Source: Datnioides undecimradiatus
Lineage: Eukaryota > Chordata > Actinopteri > Lobotiformes > Datnioididae
Length of the DNA stretch: 64,000 nt
Assembly: GCA_008933995.1 (NCBI GenBank)
Contig: WARS01004340.1
Span: 62,001-126,000 of the forward strand
Reading direction: 5' to 3'
Positions 20,624 to 34,834 of this stretch are shown here, in pieces; positions within the stretch are counted from its first letter, which is position 1; each line of letters starts with the position of its first letter. The translations under genes and the position numbers were made by a program. The notes under the pieces are model-generated. The model saw nothing but the letters and a program-made list of their open reading frames with translations, did no database searches and had not been told where the DNA came from.

Positions 20624-22770
20624 CATGGAGGGTGGATACAGTCAGAAGGTCCAGACGCTCGTTAGACTAGTTTCTGAAAGTCCGTCGGTGTGTGATCAGT
20701 ACAGTTCAGCAGTGTTGTAGTGACAGTACTGCAGTGCTGTCATCATGTTTTATTTGTTATACCCACAAATAACTCGTGGACACATCCTGGTCCAGAGTCC
20801 TGGATCTGAATCAGGTTCAACCAAGTTTCTGTGTGGTCCTCATGATAACCAGAGTCATATGCAGGAAGTAATGGTGCCAAAGGTCAACCTGTCAGCTGCA
20901 CAAGAGACTCTGACACACTTTAGCTGAGAGCTGTCTGTCTGTCTGCTGCATATGACACACACACACACACACACATTAGTTTGGTGCGGCAGGTAAAACA
21001 AAGCTGAATGTTTGCAGCATGCGCTGTGTGGTCACACGTTTGACATCTGACATGTCCATGTTGTGTGGGTGTTTGCGTGCTGTAGATGACCACGTCAGGA
21101 GGTGGAGGTTTCTGTGACTGTGGAGATGCTGAAGCCTGGAAGAAGGGTCCTTGCTGCCAGAAACACACACCTACAGCCAACAACAGAGACACAGAGGAGG
21201 TGAGACAGAGACCTGTCTGTCTTTACACTGCGTGTGGGTGTGTGTGTGTGTGTATGTCATTTTTTTTTCTCTCCTGTTTGTCCCTTCAGGATCCTGTAGC
21301 TCAGCTTCCAGCTGACCTGGTTGCCCGTGGTTACAGCATCTTCTCCATCATCCTGAAATACGCTGTGGACATGCTGACCTGGGAGCAGGAGGACCAGCTG
21401 CCTGCAGGATTGGAGCCACCGTAGGCACACACAAAGCATTCAAAGCATCCAAAGCATTCCAGCAAAATAACCAAAGAATGGCTGAAGAAGAAGATTTGTG
21501 TTCTGGATTGGTCCAGTCAAAGCCCTGACCTACATCCAACTGAAATGCTGTGGCGGGACCTGAAGTGGGCAGTTCATGCCAGACACCCATCCAGCCTCTC
21601 TCAACTGGCTTTGTTCTGCAAGGCAGAGTGGGCAAAAATCCCCCAAAGTAGATGCGAGAGGCTGAGTCACTACAGAAACCGTTTGGTTGAGGTTTTTACT
21701 GTGAGAGGAGGTGCAACATCCTATTAACTGAAGGCGTTCACATATTTTTGCACCCATGAAATCAACCACTTTTGTTAAACAAAGAATGACAATATAACCA
21801 TTTCTTTTGTTTGACTCCATTATTTGGAATGTCAGTATTGTGGATTGGGGTACAGCTTCACATTTAATAAGGTTATTTTAGTATTTTTTACAAATAATCT
21901 GACCATCGCTGTGCAGTTCACCATCTTTTGAGCAGCACTGTACATGAGCTGGTTCAGACATGAATGAGCATCCTGCAGGTGTACCTGAGAACACTGTGGA
22001 ACCATCTTTTACCAGGGGATGTTGTGTTTCTTCAGGCCCTGAGCTACAGGGTGACCTGACTCATCTCTTTGTGTTGATAGTGGAGGGAAAAGGCTCTGTC
22101 TGTCAGCAGCCTGCAGGGAGGTGCTAACACAACATTCCACTAATTCCTGTACTGCCAGGGTGCATACTGATACTTGCTCTGTGTGTATGTTCAGGGAGAG
22201 AGGAGACACCTACTACTGCATGCTGTTTAATGATGAAGTCCACACGTATGAACAGGTGATCTACACACTGCAGAAGGCCGTTAACTGCAGCCAGAAGGAA
22301 GCCGTCAGCTTCGCTACCACTGTGGATCGAGACGTCAGTACTCTCATTATAAACATGCTGTGTATACTTATTAGTGTATAGTATTATACAATATTAGTGT
22401 TACCTTCTCCAGTTAGGAGGATTACACAACCTGTGTGTGTGTGTGTAGGGCAGGAAGTCGGTTCGATTTGGAGATTTCCAGTTCTGTGAACAGGCCAAGT
22501 CTGTCATAGTGGTGAGTGTTCACCTTCATATCAGCTTCATTAACCACCTGCTTCATAACCTGGACACTCAGCTGGTCTCTCTCTCTCTCTGTCTCCTTGT
22601 GTCTCTCTCTGTCTCTGTATCTCTCTCTCTCTCTCTCTTTTTCTCTGCCTCTCTGTCTGTCTGTTCCTCTCTCTGTCCCTCTCTGTCTGTCTCTCACTCC
22701 CACTCTCTCTCTCCCTTTCCCGCTCTCTTTCTGTCTCTCTCTCTGTCTCCCCCCCTCTTTCTGCCCCACT

Positions 22771-22803
<33 letters not shown>

Positions 22804-23478
22804 TTCTCTTTCTGTCTGTCTGTCTCTGCCCCTCCTCCATCTGTCTCCCCCGACAGAGGAACACCAGTCGTCAGTCGAAGCCTCTCAGGGTTGAGGTGAT
22901 GCACTCGTCTGTTGTTGCACATCAGTGTTTTGCTCTAAAGGTTCTCAGCTGGTTGGGACAGATCATCCAATACTCTGGTATGTCTGGACTCCTTTACCCA
23001 TAATCCCCCTGTCTGTCTGTTATATGGTCTGTCCAAAAAACTAATTTCTCGTGAGGAATGTTGTTGGAATGGTTTGCAGTTGCAGCATTGCATGTTGCTC
23101 TGTGCCCAGTGTCTGCTCTGTGTTTACACTGTGCTGCACTGTGCTTCAGCGTCTGCTCTGCATTCAATGTCTGCTCAGCATCTGCTCTGCATCCAGTGCC
23201 TGTTCTGCATTTGCTCTGCGTCTGCTCTGTGTCTGCTCTGCATCCAGCGTCTGCACCCAGTGTGGTGGACTCGCTGTCGGTACTGCTGTCGGTGCTGATT
23301 GTTCCAATGTTGTGTTCCAGATGGTCTGAGGAGGATCCTCTGTCAGGTTGGCCTGCAGAGAGGCCCTGAAGGAGAGAACTCTTCGCTGGTTGACCGGCTG
23401 ATGCTCAATGACTCCAAGATGTGGAAAGGTCAGTCCGCCTGCCTGTCTATCTGTCTATCTGTCTATCTGTCTCTCTGG

Positions 23479-23511
<33 letters not shown>

Positions 23512-26500
23512 TGCCTCACTCTCTGTCCGTCTCTCTGCCTGTCTGTAGGAGCAAGGAACATCTACCATCAGCTGCTGATGAACAGTCTCCTAATGGATCT
23601 TAAATACAAGAAGATCTTCGCCATCCAGTTTGCCAAGGTAACACACCTGAACACACCTGACCACACCCGAGAACAACACGACTCATCTGCACACCTGACC
23701 ACACCCGAGAACAACACGACTCATCTGCACACCTGACTGTCTCAGTTTCCCTGAAGAGTTTGTTCACAAAGCTACTGAGAGGGATGACATCATCACGTTT
23801 CATCATTGATCTGACTCACTACCTCTTCAGTGATTGGCTAACATGTCTATGTCTGTAACATAGAATATACAGTTTAACAGGTGGACAAGATAGGTGCACA
23901 CAAAGAGACAGGTAAACATGGAGAGAGACAGGTGGACTGTTGTGTTGGACTGCTCTGTTGTGTTGTCCAGTCACTAAAGGTTCGCTGCACCTGACCAGGT
24001 TTCCAACCTGCGGGTTGGACCACCACAGGGATCACAGGATAGGTCAGAGGGGTCTGGGATAGATGGGGTGTGAGAGAGTTTACCTGGTCAGAGGTCGTCA
24101 TTGGTAACCGGTCAGGTGGTGTTGGTGCAGCAGGTGCATCCTGTAGTTTCAGCTGCTCGCTGTGGTTTTCAGCAAACAACCAGGAGTCATTGGGGCGCTT
24201 CGGTGGGACTACTTTCAGTGGCAGATGAATCCACATTATGTCATGCTGTAGGACAGTGTATGTGGGATTAAACTAAGAGGGGGTGTTGGCCCGGCAGCAG
24301 CGACCTCTGACCCGGAGGTGAAATGTTGTCCCTCCTCTAGAACTACAGACGCCTGCAGACAGATTTTATGGAAGACGACCACGAGCGAGTGGTGTCAGTG
24401 ACCTCACTGTCTGTTCAGCTCTTCACCGTCCCCACCATGGTGAGTACCCCCACAGCTCCTCTGCACCTCCACACACCTGTCTCTCTCTCTCTGCCTGTCT
24501 CTCTCTGCTGGTAGAGTTATGAACGCTTGCAGTGTGACTACGTGAGAGACGACCACGACCGTGAGTTCTCCATCACTGACCTTTCAGTACAAATATTCAC
24601 CGTCCCCTCACTGGTGAGTTCAGTCTGAGTTGGTGCTGAGACATACGAGAAATGTTTCTCACCCTCGACAAACACTTCTCTGTTTGCCCTCGATGGTTGT
24701 TTTGTGATCATTAACATGATGAATCTCTTCAGTTCATTGTCAGGTGGTGCAGGCTCTGATTAATTATCGTTAATGTCCTTCATTTGGTTTCCAGGCAACC
24801 AGGTCTGCAGCAGAAGATAAAACTCGTTAACTGTCCTTGTGTTGATTCATTCTGCTAGTTCAGGCTGTCCCCTTCACTGCCTGTTTGTAAACACAGCTCC
24901 TGCCTTTATTCAGTTCATCGCCTGTCTGTTTTTGTGTTTTTATTGTGTTGTGTTTTATTGTGTACGACTGTTTCTGTCATTGTTGTTTAAAAATGTGCTT
25001 CTGTGACAGCTGATGATTGGATGAAGCTGTTCTTCAGGTTTAAACCACGTTTGTTTTCCTTCAGCATGTTCTGGGATTGATGTCATGTTGTCTGTTACAG
25101 GCCCGTATGCTGATGGTGGAGGAGAACCTGATGACCACCATCATCAGGACCTTCGTGGATCACCTCCGTCACAGAGACCTACAGGGACGCTTCCAGTTTG
25201 ACCGCTACACTGCCCAGCAGGCCTTCAAGTTCGGCCGAGTCCAGAGCCTCATTGGAGACCTCAAGTTAGAACCACCTCAGTTTACTAGTTCAGACACCAG
25301 TTCACCAGTCACACTGGAAGTAATTCTGTTGTTTGTGTGTCTCTGTGTCTGTTTGCAGGTACGTTCTGATCAGCCGTCCCTCTCAGTGGAGCGATCAGCT
25401 CAGAATCAAGTTTCTTGAAGGTCTTGATGCATTTCTGGAGCTGCTGAAGTGTATGCAGGTAACACACACCTAGAGACACACACCTGAGCCTAGTAGTAGT
25501 CAGTAGTCAGGCCTGTCTGTTAGCCTGAATCTGTCTGTCTCTGTCAGGGTATGGACCCGGTGGTGCGACAGGTGGGGCAGCATATTGAGATGGAGCCTGA
25601 GTGGGAGGCAGCGTTCACTCTGCAGATGAAGCTGACCCACATCATCTCCATGATCCAGGAGTGGTGCTGCACTGACGTGAGTCTGGATCCTACTGAGAGT
25701 GCTACTGACAGTACTGACAATTAGTGCTAGTGTGATAGCAAGTGTGTGTGTATGTGTACTGACTGTGTAAGAGATATACTGCATGTGTGTGTATATAAGT
25801 TTGCTGTGTGTTTCAGGAGAGTGTGCTGATTGAGGCATACAGGAAGTGTCTGAGCGCGCTCAGTCACTGTCACAACAGCCTTCCAGACGGTGAGCAGCCA
25901 ATCAGCTTGAGCCTGGCAGGTCACTGTGTGGAGACGTTCAGGTACCAGGTGTCACAGGACAAAGTGTCCATACACCTGCCGGTCTGCAGACTGCTAGCAG
26001 GTAAAGACACACACACAAACACAGAGCAGTCAGGCTGAGATGATCTGTGATCACTGAACCTTGATCCTCTGCAGACCTCCATGTTCTCCTCATCAATAGG
26101 ACATATTGATACAAATAAAAGTGTTTGATCCTCTGCAGGCCTCCACGTACTCCTAAGCAGAACCGAAGTCGCCTCTCGTTTCCCTGAACAGCTTCCTCTG
26201 GTCAGTAAGCTGTCTGTCTCTCTGTACTACAGACGCACATTGGATAACAGTGTTTTGGGGGTTTAGGTTGTCAATTGTGTGTGTGTGTGTGTGTCTTTAG
26301 GGTGAACTCAGCCCCCCCCTCCTGATCGAGCTCCCCCTCCGCTGCCTGGTGCTCTGTGCCCAGGTGCATGCTGGGATGTGGAGGAGGAACGGCTTCTCCC
26401 TAATCAACCAGGTGAGTCAGTGAGGACTGCCCTGCTGGAGGGCTGCAGACATCCCATAATAGTCCAGCAGCAGTGGGGTTCAGGTGTGGAGACTCTGGAC

Positions 26501-28779
26501 CTGCAGTTTCAGTCCTCCTCCCACACGTTCCTGATGAAGATAAAATGTAAATTACAGATTTTAAGTTTCATTAAAGCTGCTCTGACAGGGCTACAGGCAC
26601 TTCTACAGGACTGAACCTGTTACCACGGTCGCCACAGTTACTATGGATCCTGTAAGCTATGTTATTTGGTCTTCCTGGTGTTGAAGGACCAGGCTGGGAG
26701 ACAACAGGCTGCTACGTTCAGGGTCTCAGTGTCTCACGCACTGGTGGTTTGCTGAGGTGTTGGATGTTTGGGTCAGACAAACAGAACAAGACAAGATGTA
26801 AAAACAGTAGAGACGTGTTAAAGTTCACATCAGCACTTTGAACTTGTTCTTAGCTCTTCTCTGCCCGGTTTCTAATAAAGTTTATTGTCAGTGACATCAC
26901 CATGTAACATCATCCGTCTGTGTATTTCAGATTTATTATTATCACAACGTCAAGTGCCGAGTGGAGATGTTTGACAAAGACATCGTCATGCTCCAGGTAC
27001 TGACCCCCACTACTGACACTACCCACACTACTGACACTTCACACACTACTGAGTCTGCAGACACTACTGACACTTCACACACCATTGACCCACACTACTG
27101 ATCCACACTACTGACACGACCCACACTACTGACACGATCCACACTACTGACATGACCCACACTACTGACACGACCCACACTACTGATCCACACTACTGAC
27201 ACTACTGATCCACACTACTGATCCACACTACTGACACTACTGATCGACACTACTGATCCACACTACTGATCCACACTACTGACACTACTGATCCACACTA
27301 CTGACACTACTGACCCACACTACTGATCGACACTACTGATCGACACTACTGATCGACACTACTGATCCACACTACTGATCCACACTACTGATCCACACTA
27401 CTGATCCACACTACTGACACTACTGATCCACACTACTGACGCTCTTTTATTCCATCACCAGGCAGGTTTTAGTCTCTGAGGGTTGTTTTTCTGATTCCTC
27501 AGGCAGGAGCATCCATGATGGATCCAAACCACTTCCTGATGATCGTCCTGAGTCGATTCGAGCTGTTTCACATTTTCAGCTCTGCTGACTGCAGGAAGAG
27601 ATTCAGAGAGGCTAACAAGGTCAGTACTGACTCTACAGTCTACCAACTCTACCAACAGTTTACGCACTCTACTGACAGTCTACAAACAATCTACTGACTG
27701 TACTGACAGTTTGATGTCTGTGTGTTACAGGATGTCGTCCAGCAGAACAACACTCTGATTGAGGAGATGGTTCACCTCATCATCATGGTGGTTGGTGAGT
27801 CTTTCTGTGCTGCCTGAACTTTACAAAAGAGAAGTTGGTGTTCACTAGTTCAGTATACCTTCATGTGTTTCATGTATTATACAGGCTGTTTGCAGACTGT
27901 TGCAGGCTGTTTGCAGACTGTATACAGGCTGTCTGCAGACATGTTTCAGACACTTTCTGTGACTAACTGTGTTGTCTGACCTTCAGGTGATGAAGTCCTG
28001 CTCCACCGTCACATGGTGGTTGATTAACCTATGAAACAGCTCTGAACAGTCTTGCTCTCAGCTTGCAGAGCTGCTGGGATGACACCGTCCAGGTGACGAC
28101 CGGTAGATTCATATTAGTGTGTGTTTGAATAGGTGAGCGGTATGTGCCAGGTGTTGGCCAGGTGGAGCCCTTTGATGAGGTCAGAAGAGAAATCATCCAC
28201 CAGTTGTCAATCAGACCGATGGCTCACAGCGAGCTGGTGAAGGCCCTGCCCGAGAATGTGAGACACCTGCTTTTCTGTCTGTCTGTCTACCTGTCTGTTG
28301 TCTGTAGCTGATGTGTGTCTGTTCTGCTCTGCAGGGGAATAAGGAGACTGGTCTAGAGAGAGTCATCGACAGTGTTGCTTCATTTAGGTCAGTGCGCTTT
28401 CTCCAACTTTTCCACCTTAAATACTCTTCCACCTTAATACCCAGCAGTACACCTCAAACAGTGCACCTGACTGACTGTAGTGCTGCGTGTGTTTGTACTG
28501 CATTCACAGGAAGCCAGGTGTGACAGGTCGGGGTCTGTATGAACTGCGTCCTGAGTGGAACAAACACTTCAACCTGTACTTTCATCACTACAGCAGAGCC
28601 GATCAGTCCAAGGTAAACGCCGGCCGGCCTGTTGATCTGGTTATTGATCTAGATATATTTGTTGTCATGGTAACAGTGCATCCTGTGTTGCAGGCTGAGG
28701 AGGCTCAGAGGAAGCTGAGGAGACAGAATGGAGAAGACACAGGTAAACACACCTGTCTGTCTCATACTAACAGGAAGTG

Positions 28780-28815
<36 letters not shown>

Positions 28816-28900
28816 GCACGTTACCTGTCAAACACACACACAGTCATCTTGCTTTGATCCTTATCACACATCTGAAGATATTGAGTGTGATTATAAACCT

Positions 28901-28955
<55 letters not shown>

Positions 28956-31900
28956 CCCTGCCACTGGTCACACCACCCCCCACCTCTCTCTGTCCCCTGT
29001 TTGGCAGTCTGGTCAACCTGCTGCAGTGTGACGTGCTGCTGGCAGTAGAGGGCGCTGTGCTGCAGTGGGCTGTGGAGCCCAGTGGGGGAGGCTGGACCGA
29101 GTCCATGCTGCAGAGAGTAAGCACACAGACACACACACACACACACACACCAGCCAATAAGATATGGCTGACTTGACTGATCTGAACCAGGCTTTTATTC
29201 TGACAGTCCCGATACATGCACAAATTCATTTTGTATGTTTGGGTGTAATGGGTAGGTATAAACAGGTGTGTGTGTGTGTGTGTGTTTATTTGTGTATACA
29301 GGTACTCCACCTGGTTGGTATGGCTCTGCTGGAGGAGAAGCAGCAGCTGGAGAACACCAGCGGAGATGATGACATCACCTTCAACTACACCTGCAAGATC
29401 TCGCATCAGTACACACAGAGTACACACACAGAGTACACACACAGAGTACAAATTCACATGGACTGTGTGTGTGTGTGTGTGTGTGTGTGCGCCAGGTCCT
29501 GGTGAAGCTCCCAGTACTGCAGGCAGTGTCCTGGCTCTGTTGGAGAGTCTGCAGAACGCTCCTCACCTGGAGGTTCACAAAGACATGATCACCTGGATCC
29601 TCAAGGTAAACAGAGGCAGGAGAGACTTCCTGTAACAGGGTGACACCTGTGACTGATTGGGGGGGGGGGATACAACACATCACAGACAGAGATACAGGTG
29701 AACATAAAGATGAAACTGACAGAATGGTAGAGCAGCAGAGTCCTAACTATGGCTGCTGTTAGCAGGACAATAATGATAATAATACAATAATGATAATAAA
29801 TGGCAGCAGAGGACAGGGGCAGGTCGGTGGAGCCACAGTGGAGCCACAGATCAGATGTTCAGCTCTGGAGCCACAGGTATCTGTAGAGAGGTACAGAGAG
29901 AGAGACCAGAGAGAAACAAGCACAGCACTAGGGGAGAGAGGACACAGAGTTAATGACACGTAGACATGGTTTACAGATGAGAGCATGGGTCTGAGGAGAG
30001 AGAGAGAGGAGAGGAGGAGTGTGGAGACCATCATGGGACGTCCTGCAGCAGCCAAGGCCTATAGCAGCATAACTGAGGGATGGCATTAAAGAGTAACTGT
30101 GACTAACTATGGGTTTAGTTATCATGATAACTAGAACTAGAGCTGTGAGCTTTGTCAGACAGGAAGGTTCTCAGCTTTACTAGAGGGTGAACCCAAACTG
30201 GCAGCAGGTTCCACAGGAGAGGAGCCTGATAGCTAAAGGCTCGGCCTCCAGTTCTACTTTTGGAAATTCTGGGAACCACAAGCAAACCTGCTCTCTGAGA
30301 GTGAAACGATCTGTTGGGGTAATAAGGAATTAGCATGTCATTGATGTACAGTGGAGCTTGGCCATTAAGGGCCTTGTAGGTAAGAAGAAGGACTTTAAAA
30401 TCTATTTTGGACTTTACAGGGACCAATGAAGAGAAGCTAAAACTAGAGAAATATGATCTCTCTTGCTAATTCCCATCAAAACCCTTGCAGCAGCATTTTG
30501 GATGAGCTGGAGGCCTCGCAGTGAGCTAGTCGGACAACCCAACAACAAGAAATTACAATAGTCCAGCCTTGAGGTAACAAATGCGTGGACTAGCTTTTTG
30601 GTGTCACTTTTGGACAGGATACTCCTAATCTTAGCTATGTTGTGTAAGTGAAAGAAGGCAGTCCTAGGGACCTGCCTAATATGGGACTGATAGGACATGT
30701 CTTGGTCAAATATGACTCCCAGGTGCCTCACGGTAGAACTGGAGGCCAGGGTAACACCATCCAAAGCGACTGCGAGGTCAGAGGTGTTTAGGCCCAAACA
30801 AAATCACCTCAGTTTTGTCTGTATTTAGAAGCAAAAAATTATAAGTCATCCAGGCCTTAACGTCTGTCAGACATGTCTGAAGTCTGACTAATTGATCTGT
30901 TTCTTCCGGTTTCATAGATAAATATAGCTGTGTATCATCCGCGTAGCAGTGGAAATTTATGTTTTGCTTCCTAATAATATTGCCTAGGGGAAGCATGTAT
31001 AGGGAGAACAACAATGGTCCAAGCACAGAACCCTGTGGAACTCCATGATTGACCTTTGTGTGCACGGACGAGTCGTTATTAACATGGACAAACTGGAATC
31101 TGTCGGATAGATAAGATTTAAACCAGCTTAGTGCTGTTCCTTTAATGCCAATGACATGTTCTAGTCTCAGTAGTAGGATATTGTGATCAATGGTGTCAAA
31201 TGCAGCACTGAGGTCTAGCAGGACAAGTAAAGAGACAAGGCCATTGTCAGATGCTAATATAGGTATTGTGTTGCTGTTTACAGCCAACAACAGAGCAATC
31301 TGCATGTCTGGCTCTGACCGACGACATCACCACACCGCTAGCTTACCGCTGGAAACAGCGAGCTTCACCTAGCGGGATGAACGCCCCCTCTCAGTGGTTC
31401 CACTCAGAGGAGGACGGCCTATGGAAATCACTCCTGTGGTTACTAACGACAGCAGCTGAGTCTGAACGGCCTGTAGGACCCATTTTACCGGAGGGTGGGC
31501 TGTAGAAACGATGCAGGACCTTTTTAAATATGTATAGGCAAGAAAAAAAAACTGTTTTTATAATATGTCCCCTTTAAACCAGCTCAGTGCTGTTCCTTTA
31601 ACCCCAATGACATGCTCCAGTCTCTGTAGTAGGATATCGTGATCGATGGTGTCAGATGCAGCACTGAGGTCCAGCAGGACAAGTACAGAGACAAGGCCAT
31701 TGTCTGAAGCTAACAGGAGGTCGCTGCTAACCTTAACCAATGCTGTTTCTGTGCTGTGGTTTATTCTAAATCCTGACTGAAATGTTTCAAATAAACTGCT
31801 CCTCTGCAGGTGATCACAGAACTGATCAGCCACGGCCTTTTCAAGGATTTTAGAAATAAAGGGGAGGTTGGATATTGGTCTGTAGTGCGCTAAAACACCA

Positions 31901-34773
31901 GGGTCAAGAGAAGGCTTTTTGAGTAAAGGTTTGATGACAGCAACCTTAAAAGCCTGTGGAACATAACCTGTTAGTAATGACAGATTGATCTGGTCTAATA
32001 TAAAAGTGGCAATAATGGGCAAAACATCTTTGAGGAGGTGAGTTGGGATGGGGTCCAAAAGATAAGTTGAGGGTTTGGATCTAATGATTGTTGAGGACAG
32101 TTCAGTGAGATCTATAGGAGAGAAGTGGTCTAGAGATAAATTAGGGCCTGCAGACATTTCAGGGGCTGCTGCAGTTGACACATATGGATCTCTAACAGTT
32201 GAAGGGAGGGTCCAGTGAACTCTTTCTCTAATATCTTTGATTTTACTAGTAAAGAAATTGATAAAGTCATTGCTTCTGAGAGCCAAGGGAATAATTGGCT
32301 CAACAGAGCTGTGACTCTTTGTCAGCCTGGCTACAGTGCTGAACAGAAACCTGGGGTTGTTCCTATTTTCCTCTATTAATTTGGAGTAATAGGCAGTACG
32401 CAGGGCTGATTTGTATGTTATAATACTATCTTTCCAGGAAAGGTGGTGATTAATGTGACTGGCAGGGGTCGACTCATTTAGACTAACGTATTCTTCTTCC
32501 TCCAGCCAGGTCTCAGTAAGACAAAATAAATCTATGTGCTGATTGATAATCAAATCACTTACTAACAGGGATTCAGACATTAGCGAGATCTGACGTTTAA
32601 TAATCTGCATTTTATTGTGGTGTGTTTAGGTCCAGGTAACTTGGTGGTATTAATTCTTGTGAGGTTTTTATGAATAACACCTCTTGCATTAACAGTTTGG
32701 GTGGACGAGGGACAGACACAGTCTCTATAGGAAACTGGGAGTAGTGATGATCATGGGAGGGTGGCAGCTCTAAAGAAACTGCAGATAAGCGTGTAGGACT
32801 GCAGCTCTGCTGCCTGGCTACAGTCCGTGGTGTAGCATCTTAACCTTCAAAATAAAAGCCCAATGGTTGGTCAGCCTGCTGTGTTCCAGTGTTCTCATGG
32901 CTATTTCCACCATGGAAATGATGTCGAGGTAATCTAATATGCAGCTTTCATTCAGTCTTTGACAAACTGTTTGACTTGATTTGACAGATTTAGTCCAGTT
33001 CTCACCTGTAAAATGTTTCCTAAAGCATCTTCAGGCTCATTAGCATTAGCATGATGTCTGTTCACCACCTGGCTTAAGTCCAGACCAGCAGATGATTCAA
33101 ACTGTGATATGTTTAATGACCATCTGCAGGACGTTGATTGTCTGATTAATCTAAACTCTTCCCACCCACAAACATCACCCTCGAAGGAAATGAGATGTTG
33201 CATTTGCTCACACTTTGGCCACGGACATGTTGACATGCAGCACGGTGGAGCCAGCACAGCAGCCTGGGCCATCAGGATGTCCCTCAGGGATCTGTCCTGA
33301 CAAGTGTCTCTGTCCTCTCAAGGTTTTTCATCTGAATGTTTGTGTTTGCAGATGGTGGCAAACATCAAAACAATGAGAGAACGAACGTCCTCCACCTCCA
33401 CTGTCACCATCAGCCAGGCACAAGGACCAGAGGAGGTACCACACCAAACTCTCTATGACCAATCAAATCAGTGAAATCCAGTGTGATGATTTATTGGTTA
33501 CCTGTGGTCATCAAATCACAATCACTGATGGCGTCACCTTCCTGCAGACGGTGCGAGACAAAGACAAAGCAGAGAGGAAGAGGAAGGCGGAGATGGCTCG
33601 GCTCAGGAGGGAGAAGATCATGGCTCAGATGTCTGAGATGCAGAAACACTTTATCAATGAGAACAAAGAACTGTTCCAACAGAGTCTGGAGGAGCTGGAG
33701 GCCTCCACCTCTGCTGGAGAGAACAGGTACCCCTGTCCACACCTGCCCACACCTCTGCTACAGAGAACATGTTCTTGTCACTGAGACGTGAGAACAGATT
33801 TAACACAGTAAAGTGCAGGCATACCTGTCCACATTGGACAGCAAAGTACAGGTGTAGACACACAGGTGTAGATGCACAGGTGATGGAGGTTGAAGTGTTT
33901 TAACTGGTTTAATTATTGTTTATGTAACATAATCATAATATATCCTCCCCCGTCTCCACTCCCAGTCCTCCCAGTTTGGAGCCGTCCTGTGTTTCTCAGG
34001 TGTGTGTTGGTCCTAGGAGGGTGGGCGGAGCTGAGCGCCGTCAGCTGGTAACGTGCATCTTGTGTCAGGAAGAGCAGGAGGTCAGAGGTCACGGCAGAGC
34101 CATGGTGCTGGCAGCATTTGTCCAGAGGTCCACAGTTTTGTCCAAAAACCGTTGTCGCACCCTGCCTGACCCAGGTGGGCGGAGCCTCACTCTGACATCA
34201 CTGAGACAGGGGGCAATTATTGTTGATGAGTGACTGACAGATGTGTGAATGTGTTTCAGAGCATCACGACCCTCTGTTCATGCATCCTGACCTATCTCTG
34301 GGGATTCACACGGCCAGCTGTGGACACATCATGCATGCCACCTGCTGGCAGAGGTGAGGCACTGCAGGACTGATGGATGTTCAGGAGGCCACCAATCCGC
34401 CAGAACGCCTGTACTCATCAACCAGTCACAGCCTTTGTCAGTCTTACAGAGGCAAAAATGAATCCACAGCGTATTTTAATAGGAATTACTGCAAATTACG
34501 GTGTATTACTGCATGTCACTGCGTATTACTGCATGTCACTGCATATTACTGTGTATTATTGCATGTCACTGCATATTACTGCATATTACTGCATGTCGGT
34601 CTGACCGGACTCAGAACATCTCTCAGCTCTTGTTCTCGTTGCTTTTCTTACCAGATCTCTGCTCGCGTTGTAGCTGTTCTGTATGTGTTTGGATAAAAGC
34701 CTCTGACACACTGCAGGACTGCAGAACCTTACTGAAGCACTGCAAGTGTGTTGGTGTCTTGGTGTCTGACGGG

Positions 34774-34834
<61 letters not shown>

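Noticed and set aside
28787..29190. Frames made of repeated VCVCVC or HTHTHT residues
   Set aside because: Translations of TG/CA microsatellites on either strand; same reasoning for similar frames near 3900, 15960, 20570, 34780, 39550, 53480 and 54030.
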